A stretch of DNA of 64,000 nt from Rutpela maculata. Lineage: Eukaryota; Arthropoda; Insecta; Coleoptera; Cerambycidae. Location of the stretch: contig OW386291.2 of the NCBI GenBank assembly GCA_936432065.2, positions 27,629,821 through 27,693,820 of the forward strand, given 5' to 3'. Under the pieces are notes generated by a model that did no database searches, had not been told where the DNA came from, and was given only the letters and a program-made list of their open reading frames with translations. The position numbers were made by a program, and so were the translations under genes. Numbering within the stretch: position 1 is the stretch's first letter; each line of letters starts with the position of its first letter. Below are positions 35,035 through 46,699 of this stretch, piece by piece.

Positions 35035-35945
35035 TGAAATATATTAGATACGTGTAAGACGAAATTTCGATTTTCACTTTTTAAAGGGGTATGGAAAATG
35101 GTTCAAAGCGAACCGTATTTTTGAAATCGCGTAAGTCAGAAACGCGATTATTGGAACGATGGACTCTTCTGAGAAAATAAGGAGACACGTATTCGACGGT
35201 TTTCAAAAAGAGACCCCCGAAAGGGTGAACGGGGCGGGGGAGATTTTAAGCTTTTCGAAAACGGTTAGACCGAAAAGCGTGGAATTTGGCAGAAATACTA
35301 TTTATTCACAACAAGCAAAATTTAAACGTTATACAACTGTTTTATTTTATTGCAATTTTATAAATGTAATAAAATAACAATAAAACAAAATTGTTGTAGA
35401 AATGACAATTATAAAACAAATTTGTTTGTTGGGTTGGAATCTATTAGAAATGAGTAAGACGAAATTTCGATTTTCACTTTTTAAAGTGATGAAAACGGAT
35501 GTCGTAGATGATTAATTTAAAGGGTACCCGTATCTCTGAAATCACGAAAGTCAGAAACGTGATATTCCAGCGTCGGGCTCTTTTGATGAGAAATAGGGAG
35601 ACACGTATTAGACGTTTTTCAAGAAGAGATCCCGAACGGGTGAACGGGGAGGAGGAGGAGGTGGTTTTTCGGAAACGGTTAGAAGCATGAATTTTGGCAG
35701 AAATAATCTTTATTGGAATCTATTAGACACCAGTGAGACGAAATTTCGATTTTCATTTTTTGAAGGGGTGAAAACGGGGGTCGTAAATGGTTTAAAATGT
35801 ACCCGTAGTCAGAAACGTGATATTCCGGCGACGGGCTCTTCTGAGGAAATAAGGAGACACGTATTCGACGGTTTTCAAAAAGAGACCCCCCCCGAACGGA
35901 TGAAGAGGGAGAAGGCTGTTTTTAAGCATGAAATTTGACACATAC
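35035..35945 (+). repeat. Tandem ~280-bp units (three copies)
   Basis: Each unit carries GACGAAATTTCGATTTTCAC, a GAGACACGTATTCGACG-type block and GGCAGAAATA. Copies begin near 35035, 35436 and 35713; 125 bp of unrelated sequence separates the first two. Frames crossing them (for example 35687-35938) are products of the repeat. Confidence 0.75.
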
Positions 35946-36029
35946 CCGCCCACGTGTTTTATTGTCAATTAAAACAATTATTTTTTCGATTAACTCGCTT
36001 TAACACAATAATGATTTATTTTCTAATTG

Positions 36030-36240
36030 CGATGCGCAGTAGGTTTTCCTATGTACTATGGATGCGCAGTGGGTTTCCCCGAATATAATGAATGCGCAGT
36101 AGGTTTCCCCTAGTGCTATTAATGAGCAGTGGGTTTCCTCGAGTACATTGAATGTGCTGTGGGTTTCCCCTAGTACTATAAATACGCAGTGGGTTTCCCC
36201 GAGTACTATGGATGAGCAGTGGTTTTCCTCGTGTAGCATT
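36030..36240 (+). repeat. 30-bp minisatellite, forward array
   Basis: About seven diverged units of ATGCGCAGTGGGTTTCCCCG plus AGTACTATGG. Because 30 bp is ten codons, open frames with decapeptide periodicity appear on both strands; they are not supported as genes. Confidence 0.85.
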
Positions 36241-36244
36241 TAAA

Positions 36245-37990
36245 GTGCCACTGATTTAAATTTCAAATGCAATTGTATTTAAATTTAAATTTTTACTCCT
36301 TGAAGCCCGTTGGTATGCAACCCACTCACCTTGGGCGGATAGCGTGTTGTCTACTTCTAAAAAATTTGTGTGGAGAAATTGGTATAATTATTCAAGGGTT
36401 TATAACCGAATTAGGTTTGTTTATTTTTTTATGGGGTCCAAATATTGTTGTTCGGTGGAATTTCGTCCTTTTATATTCTATAGTCAAGTATACCGTGTTT
36501 TCATGGGCTAGTAAAGTGTAGGAATTTTTCGAGGTTTGAGATTGGTAACACTGGGAATTTCTCGAAAACCTTCCTTCTTGCTGGAGCCATTGCCGAGGAA
36601 GCACGTTTGTCTTTGTGTGGCGGAATTAATGTCTCAATTTGTACCCATGTACTTGTTTGTGGCTGGCAGATAATGGCCTGGGACTCCGCCTCTTCGATTC
36701 CTTGTGCCTGGTTTTGTTGGCTGGGTAGCTGGCTGTTTGCTTGTCTGAGCTAAAACTCCACGTGTTTTTTTGTTGGGTGTACTCTCCACGCGAGGTAACA
36801 TTTTTATTTTTGATGGTGTTCCAATTGATTTTTATTTAAGTTACATGTTGCAGAGTGCATGGACACGACGATTTCTCGTGACAAAACTTTAGGAAGATAT
36901 ATGGGGTTTGGTTGTCGTTCATGACAGTTTTACAGAAGGATGTTGTGCTGTTCTATGGTTTAATTTTGGGGGCGTTGTCCTGCCGCTGTTCCTGGGGTTT
37001 TATTCGTTCCTGTTAAGTCAGGCAGAATTATGCTGGTCCAACTGCTCGTCCGGGATGTCGTGGACAAATGTTTGGGGACCGTGTACAACCCTGTGGAGGC
37101 GTGAGGAATGAACACGCGCTGCTGCAGGTCTTAGGACTGTCAAGAAGTCAAATAAGGTTTTATTTTTCTTTTATTTTGGGCAAGTTTTTTATAAAATTTA
37201 ATAGTTTAAAATTGTACAAACGGAGTATTAAGGCAAGTTCTTTAAAGAGTACGTGATACCTGTTTAGTGGTAGTAGTTTACGTGATACCTGTTTAGTCTT
37301 AAGTTTTAATGTTTCCATTCACACATTTATATATATATATATTGAAATTTTTTAGTGCATACTGTTAAGTTGGCACATGGTACCATGAACCGTCTCTAGG
37401 TCCTACGCAATGATGTGTATGAAATATTTAGTCTCATTAATTAAGAACTTTTAATGTCACGTGCATCAAACTGTAGCGAGCTATCTTCTTGTGCTTGCAT
37501 CCTAACTTAAGAGGGGTAGTCTGCCCGCTTTTAATTTTTCACATCAAATCAGATAAACTCGCTTTGTAAACCGCAAAATTGAATTTTTTTTTAATTTATT
37601 TTTTTGAAAGGACAAGTATCGCTCCACAAGCACTGGATATTGTGATTGTTAATGTTTTCTATTTCTTTGAATAAATGTTTTTAATAAACGTTGTTATTTG
37701 AGTGTCCAGCACATTCTCGTTTCTTAACACCTACCCAAGATTATGTAATCTCTTATTACTGACAGTTTATTGTTAAAGTAAATTTTGATAGAGTATTAAA
37801 TATTAAAAGTTTTTCCATCGCAATTATAGATAGTTTTAATTTTGTTTCTTGACTGGCAAAATTAACCACTAAATTCCTTAAAGGTCAAGTGGCGTAATCT
37901 CTGGTTAGTCTGTGCTCCGGATTCTCACTCACGCCCCTTCTGCTCTCCGAAAACATATACTAGCTGCCGTAAGCAAGTGAACTTTTTTTT
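36245..37990. other. Interior of the foldback-like structure
   Basis: GC-richer than its surroundings at 36580-37140. A direct repeat ACGTGATACCTGTTTAGT occurs at 37250 and 37280, and (TA)n near 37327. No coding frame with a motif. An embedded LTR-like or regulatory sequence is possible but unproven. Confidence 0.35.
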
Positions 37991-37999
37991 ATACTTCGG

Positions 38000-38525
38000 C
38001 ATAAAGAAGGTCTCACTCGAGTACAGTGAATGCGCAGTGGGTTTCCCCGAGTACTGTGGATGCGCAGTGGGTTTCCTCGAGTACTATGGATGCGCAGTGG
38101 ATTCCCTCGAGTGTGCTTCCTGAGTACTATTCCTATAGTCATTCGCTTAGAAGGCTTCTTGCGCCTGGAATTAAGAACATTGACATACTAACTTATGCCT
38201 ATAAAGAAGTACTACATACTCCCTTAGTACTCTTATAGTACTCAGGAAGACCACTCGAGGGAATCCACTGCGCATCCATGGTACTCAGGGAAGTCCATTG
38301 CACATCAACTGCATTCAACTAAACCCATTGTGGAACCACTGCACTTGAGGAAATCCACTACGCATCCATTATACTCGAGGAAACCCACTGCGGATCCATT
38401 ATCCTCGAGGAAATCCACTGCGCATCCATAGTACTCGGGGAAACCCACTGCGCATCCATTGTACTCGAGAAAACCCACTGCGTATCCATTGTACTCGAGG
38501 AAACCCACTGCTCATCCATCCCTTC
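38000..38525. repeat. Palindromic 30-bp minisatellite pair
   Basis: Three forward units (38020-38115) and about nine reverse units (38245-38520) surround a ~130-bp centre whose edges also pair (CTTCCTGAGTACTAT at 38119 and ATAGTACTCAGGAAG near 38232). The whole can fold as a hairpin. Confidence 0.8.
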
Positions 38526-38650
38526 AAAAAGTGATAATCGAAATTTCGTATTACTCATATCTAGTAAATTCCAATAAAGATTATTTCTGCAAAATTTCAC
38601 GATTCTAAAATTTCAACCCCCTTTTTCACCCGGTGTCCGGAATTGGTGCG

Positions 38651-39775
38651 TTATATTTGACCATAAATGAGTTTTATTTTTGCCAACTTTGGTGAAATTA
38701 CTCCTTCTTATAGAAAAGATATGCAATCTTGATTCGTTCGGCTATTTTTGGTGTTTTCTATTTTTTTTAAGATGGCGGATTGACCAATACCTATCAGACA
38801 GGTTTTTTAAGAATTTTATTTCAAATAAGCCAGTATTTTTAAAATTCCTGTCCGATTACTAGTACATGATATATTAAGCACATAGGTTGAAAATCCGTGA
38901 AAGTGCGTCAAAAAGTGCGTATAACTTTGAACGCACAAGGAATTTTTGGGCACAATTATTTTTTTTGTAATTTGGAGGTCATAATACATAAGGATCAACA
39001 ATAAAATTTCAGGTGGAATGTTGTCGCCGAAAAAAAATCAATTCAACTGCACTGTAAGGAAGATATAAGCATTTGAGATTTTCCTATTTTTCATGACTTT
39101 GTCCTATTTCTCACAAAGTAGGCTATGAATTTCGAATTTCTTTTTACTGAAATAAAGCTCATAAAAATTGGGATAACTTTTACTAAAACTCTTTTACAAT
39201 AGCTATTAAGCGAGACATTTAGCATCGTAAAATAAACAAACCATATGTATAACGATATGTTTAAAGCACATGCCTTCATTTCTAATTTTGAATTAGTTCA
39301 CTTGCAAAATTATTCTAAAACTTTTGTAATAAATTTAATCACATACTATCGCATGGAACAAAAATAAAATCGGATTTTAAAAGATTTGGCAAAGCAATTT
39401 CAGGGTTATGAAGTGTAAACTTCATACAGCAACGACCTTTACACTGGACGATTTTGGGTCATTCAGGTTTCGTTTGAACTTTCATGTGCTGATTTTATTA
39501 CACAGTTGAATGTTTTCTTCGTAAAGTTTGAGTGTTAATTTTACGATACAGCTTACGTGTGTTAGTTTACTAACTTAGTCCATAATGAATAGAAAATTAC
39601 TTTGGTTAATTCTGAGAAAAGAATTTGCATTTGCAAAAGCAGGATCAACCTGAAATTAGAATCTGAATTTAGTCCGGCAATGGAGCTCAAAACCCAAATT
39701 CATCGTATTAAGTTTTTTTTCAGGCGTTATGTCAGGTGGACTTATTTATATATCCCACTGATGACATCTTTCATA
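38651..39775. other. Non-coding stretch
   Basis: AT-rich with no supported frame or repeat match. Confidence 0.4.
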
Positions 39776-39812
39776 TTTGGGCAACTCTAAATATACAGGG
39801 TTGCCCAAAATT
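39776..39812. repeat. Two mariner-type ends back to back
   Basis: TTTGGGCAACTCTA is followed within a few bases by TATACAGGGTTGCCCAAAA: one end resembles the reverse complement of the other. It looks like the right end of one element meeting the left end of another, or a solo palindromic terminus. Confidence 0.45.
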
Positions 39813-40069
39813 AATAGCAGCCATAAGTCATGCCGGGTATCTAAAGAGATAAAGGTTTAACTTTGAAAACCGTGTATAATAATGTTTCACATAAATTGTT
39901 TTAAGAAGAATAATTGCCTTCATAAGGCTTTTCTTCTGGTGCTTCCTCATCACTTTCTTCTGCAGCAGCTGTTAAGTCATTGTAATAGTGACCATTAACA
40001 TGCGCAAAACATCACAGAAGATCTTTATCTTCCGTGATGCTGCACTTTTGCAAAAGTACCTTTAGGTTT
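39813..40069. other. Non-coding spacer
   Basis: No feature. Confidence 0.3.
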
Positions 40070-40077
40070 GGCACGGA

Positions 40078-40274
40078 CAGTGGCGGAGCTATGGCAGAGT
40101 ACGGTTGTGCAATGCACAAGTGCCCAAACCTAAAAGGGGTCTTCTTATAAATAATTACGGCTCATATTTTCGTTGTTTTCGTGTATTAATTCTTTCACTA
40201 AACAAATATTTCCAAATTGGCCTGAGAGTTCAATTTTCTGCACAAGGGCTCTACAATTCCTTGTTCCGCCACTG
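40078..40274. mobile_element. hAT-type MITE, 197 bp
   Basis: Ends CAGTGGCGGA and TCCGCCACTG, typical hAT termini. Flanked by GGCACGGA (40070-40077) and GGTACGGA (40275-40282), an 8-bp duplication with one mismatch. No coding capacity. Confidence 0.85.
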
Positions 40275-40282
40275 GGTACGGA

Positions 40283-40654
40283 CTAGTGCTGGAACTAGGG
40301 AATTTCATTAGTTGCAGAATGTCAAGACATGCAACTTCTGTGTTTTAAGATAGAGTTGTTGGTTGATAGATTCCAAAGCGTGTTTCCGAATGCAAGTTTA
40401 AACTCGGAGAAATCTCGGACTTATTTTTTCTCTTTAGTACACCTAAGTAATAATAAAAACTTGTTTTTAAAAAGTCTTTTTTATGTTTTATTTTAATATT
40501 TTTAGCTACGTCTTAATTATTATACCTATACTCATTGTGCCGTCCTTACTTAAAATAATACTAGATCCTTCGCCATTTCTTAGACAGTGGATGCGAGGAG
40601 TCTGAAGAGTAGGCAAAATCGAGCTAAAGTTATAAAACCTATCCCAAAATCAAT
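40283..40654. other. Non-coding spacer
   Basis: No feature recognised. Confidence 0.35.
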
Positions 40655-41405
40655 TTTCCACCCCCTGGGAGGGTGGGACCAACCACCTGGGGTTGTCACA
40701 ATTCACTCTTACCATTGCCCTTTGCTTATTAGTGGACTCCACCTAAATTTCCATCCATTCTCCTGCAAGAATGCCCCGAGGATCACTGATATCGTGAAAC
40801 GTATGAAAGGGGTGGTTTCCGTCCGTTTAAGGGTGAAGGAAAGGTCGAACCGGCATAAAATTATATTTTTCTTGATCAGGATCCTCGAAAACTAAGGGGC
40901 TTTGCCGCTCTCTCTCTCTCTCTCTCTCTGGTTTAACCGATTATCCCCCCGTTTTTTGATACTAATCAAGAAAAGAATAAAAGTAAAAGCATTTGATTCT
41001 TCCTGCTTTCCAGTAAGTATACCTGATTGAAGATTGTCAGTTTCAAGAAACATGAATTTCAAATCCTTGCGAGAATAGGTTTATCTTTGATGTAGATGTC
41101 GAATGGACAAATGATGACTTTGAAACCACTCCCACTCAATATAAAAATTATAAAAAAAAAGAAATTAATTTTCCACCCGCTGGGGGTGAGGCCAGCTTCT
41201 AAGATTGTCTCAATTCACTCTTACCATTGTCCTTTGCTCATCAATGAACTCCACCTAAGTTTCTAGCCATTCCCCTCCAAGAACGTCCTGATGAGGATTG
41301 ATATCGTGAAATGTATGAAAGGGGTGGTTTCCGCCCGTTTAATGGTGAAAAATGGGCTGAACCGGCGTAAAACCATTTTTCTTCGTGATCAGCATTCTCG
41401 AAACG
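40655..41405 (+). repeat. Direct duplication of a ~235-bp unit
   Basis: 40655-40890 and 41170-41405 share CAATTCACTCTTACCATTG, GATATCGTGAAA, GTATGAAAGGGGTGGTTTCC and a GAACCGGC..AAAA end, about 515 bp apart. A more distant relative with AAAAAGGGTGGCTTTTGGCC and CAGCACTCGAAAACGG lies near 46455-46545. Family not recognised. Confidence 0.75.
40908..40929. repeat. (CT)n microsatellite
   Basis: Eleven CT units. Confidence 0.9.
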
Positions 41406-42272
41406 AGAAACAACAAAGGGAATAATTTTACACCCCGACAGGGTAGAGGTAGATTCCAGGTAGATTCCACCACAACCGCCCTGAGGGCGGTTGTGGTCCA
41501 CTATCTGACATCATCTTTCACCATCTCTTATATCCCCATGAAAAAGAATCCAAATCCAATGTAGCATTCACTTAAGCCTCAACGCTACATGGCTATAAGC
41601 TCTCCAATTTTATGTAATTTGGGGGTCTAAAACCGCCACTATTATTGATTGCTGTAGTTGCATAGTTGTATACACAGCAAAAGTGGGTAATGCCACCTTT
41701 AATTTTTGTAAATAATTAAAATGTCAGGCTATCCTTGTTCTTCGAACGCGCAGTAGCGGTGCAGTTGTCTCTTTCTAGAAGGGCGGTTATATTCTATAAC
41801 TTATCCTGATTACCACCATGCAAAACGATGACTCGAAATACGAGATAATTACCTCCTACATCAGGCGGGTCATTGCGAGGTCATTCCAGTTACGAGATCT
41901 TTGCTTAGATATTAACATTACACAAATTCTTACAATATTTTGAATCAGGCTCTGCATCTGGTGTGATTTCACACCAGCTGCTCATTGGCTAATGAGATTT
42001 TTTTGTGGGGATCGTGAGTTACGAGGCCACCTTATACTCTACCAATCTTGGTCTTGCTCGATGTACAATGTTCTTTACACGCTTCACGAATTATTTACAT
42101 AGCGCCACCTGTTGTTTCACTTGTTAAGTACTTAAACACTGGACAGTTTTCAATTATATGCAAAGTTGATTTAATTCAATAACATTGATTATCATGAACT
42201 TATTAATTTATTGGTATGAGATTATATGAAAGTACGTTGATCATCACGTAGCGTACATAAATTTATGTCTTA
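41406..42272. other. Non-coding stretch
   Basis: Includes a small hairpin at 41474-41498 (CAACCGCCCTGAGGGCGGTTG). Otherwise nothing recognised. Confidence 0.35.
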
Positions 42273-42540
42273 ACCCAAACAGCACAACACGGTCCAATGG
42301 ACTTCCGGTGGACATACATTGAACTAACTCATTTAAAATCATGGACATCCAGTGGATGTCCAGCAGACAAACAATGGACACTCAAAGGACGTCCACTGGA
42401 TGTCCAGTAGAGACAGTTTGCCACATGAAATGGACATCCAAAACTGGTCCACATATGGACCAGAAATGGACATTAGTGGACGTCCGTTTGATGTCCATTA
42501 TTTGTCTGGTGGTCATCCACTGGACCTTGTGCTGTTGGGG
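42273..42540. mobile_element. Palindrome-rich MITE built on a GGACATCC motif
   Basis: Ends CCCAAACAGCACAACACGG and CCTTGTGCTGTTGGGG are inverted repeats. The interior is made of recurring TGGACATCCAGTGGATGTCC-type palindromes in both orientations. 268 bp, no coding role; the two overlapping frames are by-products. Confidence 0.75.
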
Positions 42541-44013
42541 AATGTAATTTTCATGTTGTAAATATTAGATAAAAATGATTATCTAATTTCCAAAAAAAAA
42601 ATTCAGAGTAAATAATTGAGAAAAAAAAACGAATTAAGTTTAAAAAGAAGTAAACAAATTGCTGGGTATATTTCTTTGTATACATCAATAAAAAAAATTA
42701 TTGCACGAAATTGTAATATTCTTCTGGAAGCTAAATAAATTTATTAACTTCCAAAAGGTGTAAGTACACAATGGTCATAATTTCGTGCATTTTTTCTTGG
42801 CGTTTTATACAAAAAAAAAAAAAAAATTATGTCCATAGCAATTTGCATACCACCTTTTAAAAGTAAATTTTCAATTATTTACTACGATGAATTTTTAGAA
42901 ATTTGGATAATTATTTTTAACTAATATTTACAAAACAAAAATCGTATTAAGAGATGATTTTTTTAAAATTGTAAATACAGAACACAGATAATTACTGATA
43001 AATATACTTTCCTTTCAATTACTTAATGTGACTTTTCCATGCTGCATACTTTATTACATAATAATTGCGTTACACTATTTTTTTTTCTGAAGCATAATTA
43101 CTTCGAAGTAGATATTAGCTAAAACATTTTAATTTTGATGTTGCTTTTTATATTGCATTATTTTAAGAGAATTTAAGCCGACCTAAATTTTTAATGTATT
43201 TTGAGAAAATTAAACAAAATGTTTAACATATAATAAACGGTACTGTATACAATAACGTACAGCAAGCTCAAAAAATTTCGTTTTAATAGCTCTTTAATCA
43301 TAAGCGCACTTAATTTTGGTAACATATGGTACTTTCAATAGAACAGAATTATTATATACTGAGGTTGTCAATGAGATCACTTTCCTGCTGCTGCTTCTTT
43401 ATTTTTTAATAAATCAAAATGAAACTTGTATGGCCTTCGTACATACTATAGTTACTTATTATTCATTTAGTCTGTCAAAGCATACTTAAAAGATTTTCAA
43501 GTATTGAATATGAGTAATTGCAAAGGAAACCATAAATAATAGTGGGTTGTAATACAACTTTAATGAAAAATTACATCATTTATGTGATATGAAAATGACA
43601 TACTTCCATCTGAAAATTTTGAGCAGTTTGAAAAAAGTGATTTGAACAATTTTGGACATTTCTGTAGTATGAAGAACAAAAAAATACAATATGTAAATGA
43701 ATTTTAGTCATGAAATAAAAACAGTAAAATGATCTGTGGATTAAAAAAACGCAAAAATATACCTATTTTAAAAATCAAAAGTCGGCTATTTCTAATGAAA
43801 CCAGGAGTTATAAAAACATCGGATAAAAAATGTTGTTTTGGTAAGATGTGAAACATGAAAACTTTTCGATCCGTTAAAAAAAAGTGGTCAAAAAGTGACT
43901 TTGTTTACACCCAGTAAATCATACACATAGATATAAGTAATTTAAAAAGAATGAAAGACCTGAAAAAAGTGAAATAAAATGTATGATGCAACATAAAAAA
44001 ATATGTACATTTC
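42541..44013. other. Very AT-rich stretch
   Basis: No coding frame or repeat match. It would be the 3' flank of the DUF4806-type exons. Confidence 0.4.
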
Positions 44014-44189
44014 TCACATACATATAAATATATATATTAGTTTCAATTTGTCTTTTCTTTTTCTGTCTCGCATTGTCTCCTTTCTCTGGCCCACATAGTC
44101 CCTCCTTTCTCTGGCTCGCCTCAACCATTTCCTTATGTTTTCTTCTATGTCTTTCTTCGTTACTTTACTGTCAAAAATTTCTGAGGCTC
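44014..44189 (-). CDS. DUF4806-type protein, last exon
   Basis: On the minus strand a good acceptor (TTTGTTTCAG) precedes the coding sequence that completes an Arg codon split with the upstream exon. It reads ASEIFDSKVTKKDIEENIRK, then WLRRARERRDYVGQRK and a basic tail, ending at TGA (44016-44014). WLRRARERR matches the conserved end of the DUF4806 family (IxxWLRxAxxR). DUF4806 proteins are numerous in insects and their function is unknown. The phase match with the exon at 44308-44467 supports real splicing history. Confidence 0.6.
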
Positions 44190-44307
44190 CTGAAACAAAT
44201 GAGGAATCAGAAACAAAAAATATGATTAGTCTAAAAGAAAAAAATTATTCGTTTATAAAAAATGTGTGTGTGTGTAGGTATTTATATATTTTAAATAGTT
44301 AGCTTAC

Positions 44308-44467
44308 TTATTAAAACTTGAGCATATTTCAAGTCTTTGAATGGTTTCTTTCCTTTAACACCGAACCATGTAAACTGTTCTGGTAAGCTATTACACACAA
44401 TCATACTCAAAGCTCTTTTGACAAATTCGTACAGACAGCTACCTCCTAGTTGACTAATTTCACATAT
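44308..44467 (-). CDS. DUF4806-type protein, penultimate exon
   Basis: Between an acceptor (ATTTTAG, ending at 44468) and a GTAAGC donor (44307-44302). It reads ICEISQLGGSCLYEFVKRAL, then SMIVCNSLPEQFTWFGVKGK and KPFKDLKYAQVLI. The block WFGVKGKKPFKDLK is the hallmark of DUF4806 (W.G.KGKKAF.DL). It ends in phase 1 and joins the next exon in frame. The 118-bp intron has canonical GT/AG ends. Confidence 0.65.
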
Positions 44468-44477
44468 CTAAAATATA

Positions 44478-44728
44478 CATTTTCATTTTCATACGAGTTT
44501 GTATCTACCGAATTTATGCTACTTTCATCCGAAATATAATAAAAAGATGATGGTACACTAGTATTGTGGTCAATATCAGAATCAATATTTAAATTTTCCG
44601 CGATTACAGGCGCACGCGTATCAAAATCAGATGTATTAAAACATGGTTCAGGTTCAGATGTATTATTAAAAGTTTGAAATGTACTTGAAGAACTAGGAAT
44701 TACCGCATTTAGATTACTTTCTAATTAT
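44478..44728 (-). pseudogene. Acidic Ser/Asn-rich coding stretch upstream of the DUF4806 exons
   Basis: The minus strand is open for about 80 codons (LESNLNAVIPSSSSTFQ, then NTSEPEPCFNTSDFD and ISDESSINSVDTN). This low-complexity acidic sequence is typical of the region before the DUF4806 domain. Only 11 bases separate it from the next exon and the frames do not join, so an exon is missing or the gene is broken here. Confidence 0.35.
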
Positions 44729-44740
44729 GATATAGAATAG

Positions 44741-45585
44741 TTATTTGTTATGACCATGTCTGAATGTAATCTTGCAATTTTGTAATATCTTTTTGACACT
44801 AGGCATTTTGCAGGGTTACTTATTAAAAGACAATATAAAACGTACTTACTTTTACCTCTACTAAAGTGTTCCGTCAGAACAAATACGTACGTAATAACAA
44901 TTTTATATTAACTCCTATTAGGTACACTGAACAATAAAAATAAAATTAACAAAATCGAAACTTTTGGCTCTGATTCCAGAAGAACGACATTCGACAGATA
45001 GGAATAATAGTACTGCACGTGGGCGCACGCATCGGGTGGCGTTAGTATCTAACGATTTGTAGCGAATAATACTAATACGCCCGCCAAGTTTAAATAAAAA
45101 CTGAATTACCCAGGCGGCCGCCTCAAAAACGCTTCTAAAGAATTATTTTGCTGGCCGGTGAAGCAGATAGCTATACCTTAGTATTTAATTCCAGCGGGTT
45201 GTTTTAAAATGTCTCTCATTCATGAGGCGACACCGATGTGTAGAAAAATGGGTCGACTTCTGTTTTCTATTAATACATTTTTGAAAAATATCAAAAATCA
45301 TCCATTTTCTCAAGTTCCCGGAGCTCTCAAAATTCACCGCGGCCGGCCTTTGAAAACAACTCGGAATATGCAATTTGACAACTTCGTCTTGTCCGTTATT
45401 TTTTTGTATATTCTTTATTTTTATATAGCTTAAGATATGGTTACAAGTCGAAATAATAGATCAATTGGGGTCAGATCAGATAAGTATAGAGTTTTACATC
45501 ATTATATCAGTCGACGAAGTGTGTTTTATTGAACTTTTTGGACTAGTGCGTGTATATTAAACCGAGTGTGCCACATTTCAAAAAA
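44741..45585. other. Mixed-composition stretch
   Basis: GC-richer near 45000-45360 with GCGGCCGC and GCGGCCGGCC sites; could be the 5' region of the DUF4806-type gene. No feature established. Confidence 0.3.
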
Positions 45586-45589
45586 TTAA

Positions 45590-45800
45590 TTTTATGGACA
45601 TTAAATGGATGTCCAAAGTATGTCCATTTATTGAAGTCCAGTGGATTTCCAAAATATGTCCATAATCCTTTGATTGAATACCATATCCAGAAATTTAATC
45701 ATATGGATATTAACTGGATGTCCATTGGACATATGTCCAATGGATGTCTATATATTTAAGTTCAATGGATATCCAAAATATGTCCGTGGACATCTAGACA
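45590..45800. repeat. GGACATCC palindromic repeat, diverged copy
   Basis: Recurring TGGATGTCCAATGGACAT-type palindromes like those of the MITE at 42273-42540, but without its outer ends. Confidence 0.65.
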
Positions 45801-46699
45801 CTCAAATTTCATTTATTTATAACTTATAGTTTCGGCCTTCAGCCATAACATTTTACTTGATCAGCCTTCAGCATTTAAACTTTACATTTTGCTCACAGTC
45901 AACAAATACCGTCTTCAGCGCTTATTAACTTTCTCACATGTGAAGATCATTGTGAAGAAAATAGCTATTCTCTATGAATCTGGTTGTCTAATTGTTACTA
46001 TGTTATACTTATTTTATGGTTAAGTAACTTCTTGTTAAATCGTTTTTACATCGTTTGTCCATATATTATTATATTATTAACGGTTGACTTTTGACACCGT
46101 AATTACAATATTTCATATATACATTATATTTATACTTAGTAATATACACATATTTAGACTCATCAAGTAATGTGTTTGATTATGACCTTTTTTTTTTTGA
46201 TACCTATGAAGATTTAAGGTCACTGAATAGCCTCGGTCAGTACTTACAGTAAGAAGCAGGTACGATATTTTGGTTATTGGCGCCCTGAGGATTTCCTTAT
46301 TTTTCTTGTTAATAAACTCGAACTACGGCCTAGTCTCCATTAAATTCATGAGAACCGGGTAAGGCCACTTAAACCTCACGGAAGGGATAAGTTGCGGAGC
46401 ACCAATCCAAAGAATGCTTGAAAAAATAGTCGACACCAAGCTGTCATATGAGAAATAAGCAAAAAGGGTGGCTTTTGGCCGTTTGAGGGGGTGCGCATGC
46501 TGAAAACTTTTTTCACCCTATTATTCCTGTTCAGCACTCGAAAACGGAGGGGGAAACAGGTTTCATAACTTTAGCATGATTTTGCTTTTTTTTTTTTCGA
46601 GAAAATCCCGAATCCTTACATCCACTAAGAATACAACGTCTGAGTGAATACACTATGCGATAAAATTATAGTTTTAAGATTAAAAACACACTTTTTGGT
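45801..46699. other. Non-coding stretch
   Basis: A TTCAGC(C) motif recurs at 45836-45925. 46455-46545 is distantly related to the duplicated unit at 40655-41405. No gene. Confidence 0.35.

Larger units (their letters stand above)
34796..38650. repeat. Foldback-like composite of tandem repeats
   Basis: The left side has ~280-bp tandem units (35035-35945) then a 30-bp minisatellite (36030-36240). The right side has the minisatellite in reverse (38245-38520) then part of the 280-bp unit in reverse (38521-38650). So the ends are inverted and made of direct repeats, the architecture of Drosophila FB elements. The middle (36245-37990) is unrelated, single-copy-looking sequence. No target duplication was identified. 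Confidence 0.6.

Noticed and set aside
35159..35938. Genes with GRNNLYWNLL-type peptides
   Set aside because: The peptide recurs because the 280-bp unit is repeated, including in reverse at 38.5 kb.
36000..36239. 79-codon frame on the minus strand with GETHC-type periodicity
   Set aside because: Same 30-bp minisatellite; not a Cys/His zinc protein.
36580..37560. Solo LTR of a retrovirus-like element
   Set aside because: No TG...CA ends with a target duplication, primer-binding site or coding remnant could be shown.
37960..38600. Frames with decapeptide repeats (MDAQWVSSST-like)
   Set aside because: The 30-bp minisatellite keeps any frame open; the peptide changes register and strand and starts nowhere meaningful.
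42341..42561. Two overlapping ~68-codon frames
   Set aside because: They lie inside a palindrome-rich MITE and translate its repeated GGACATCC motif.
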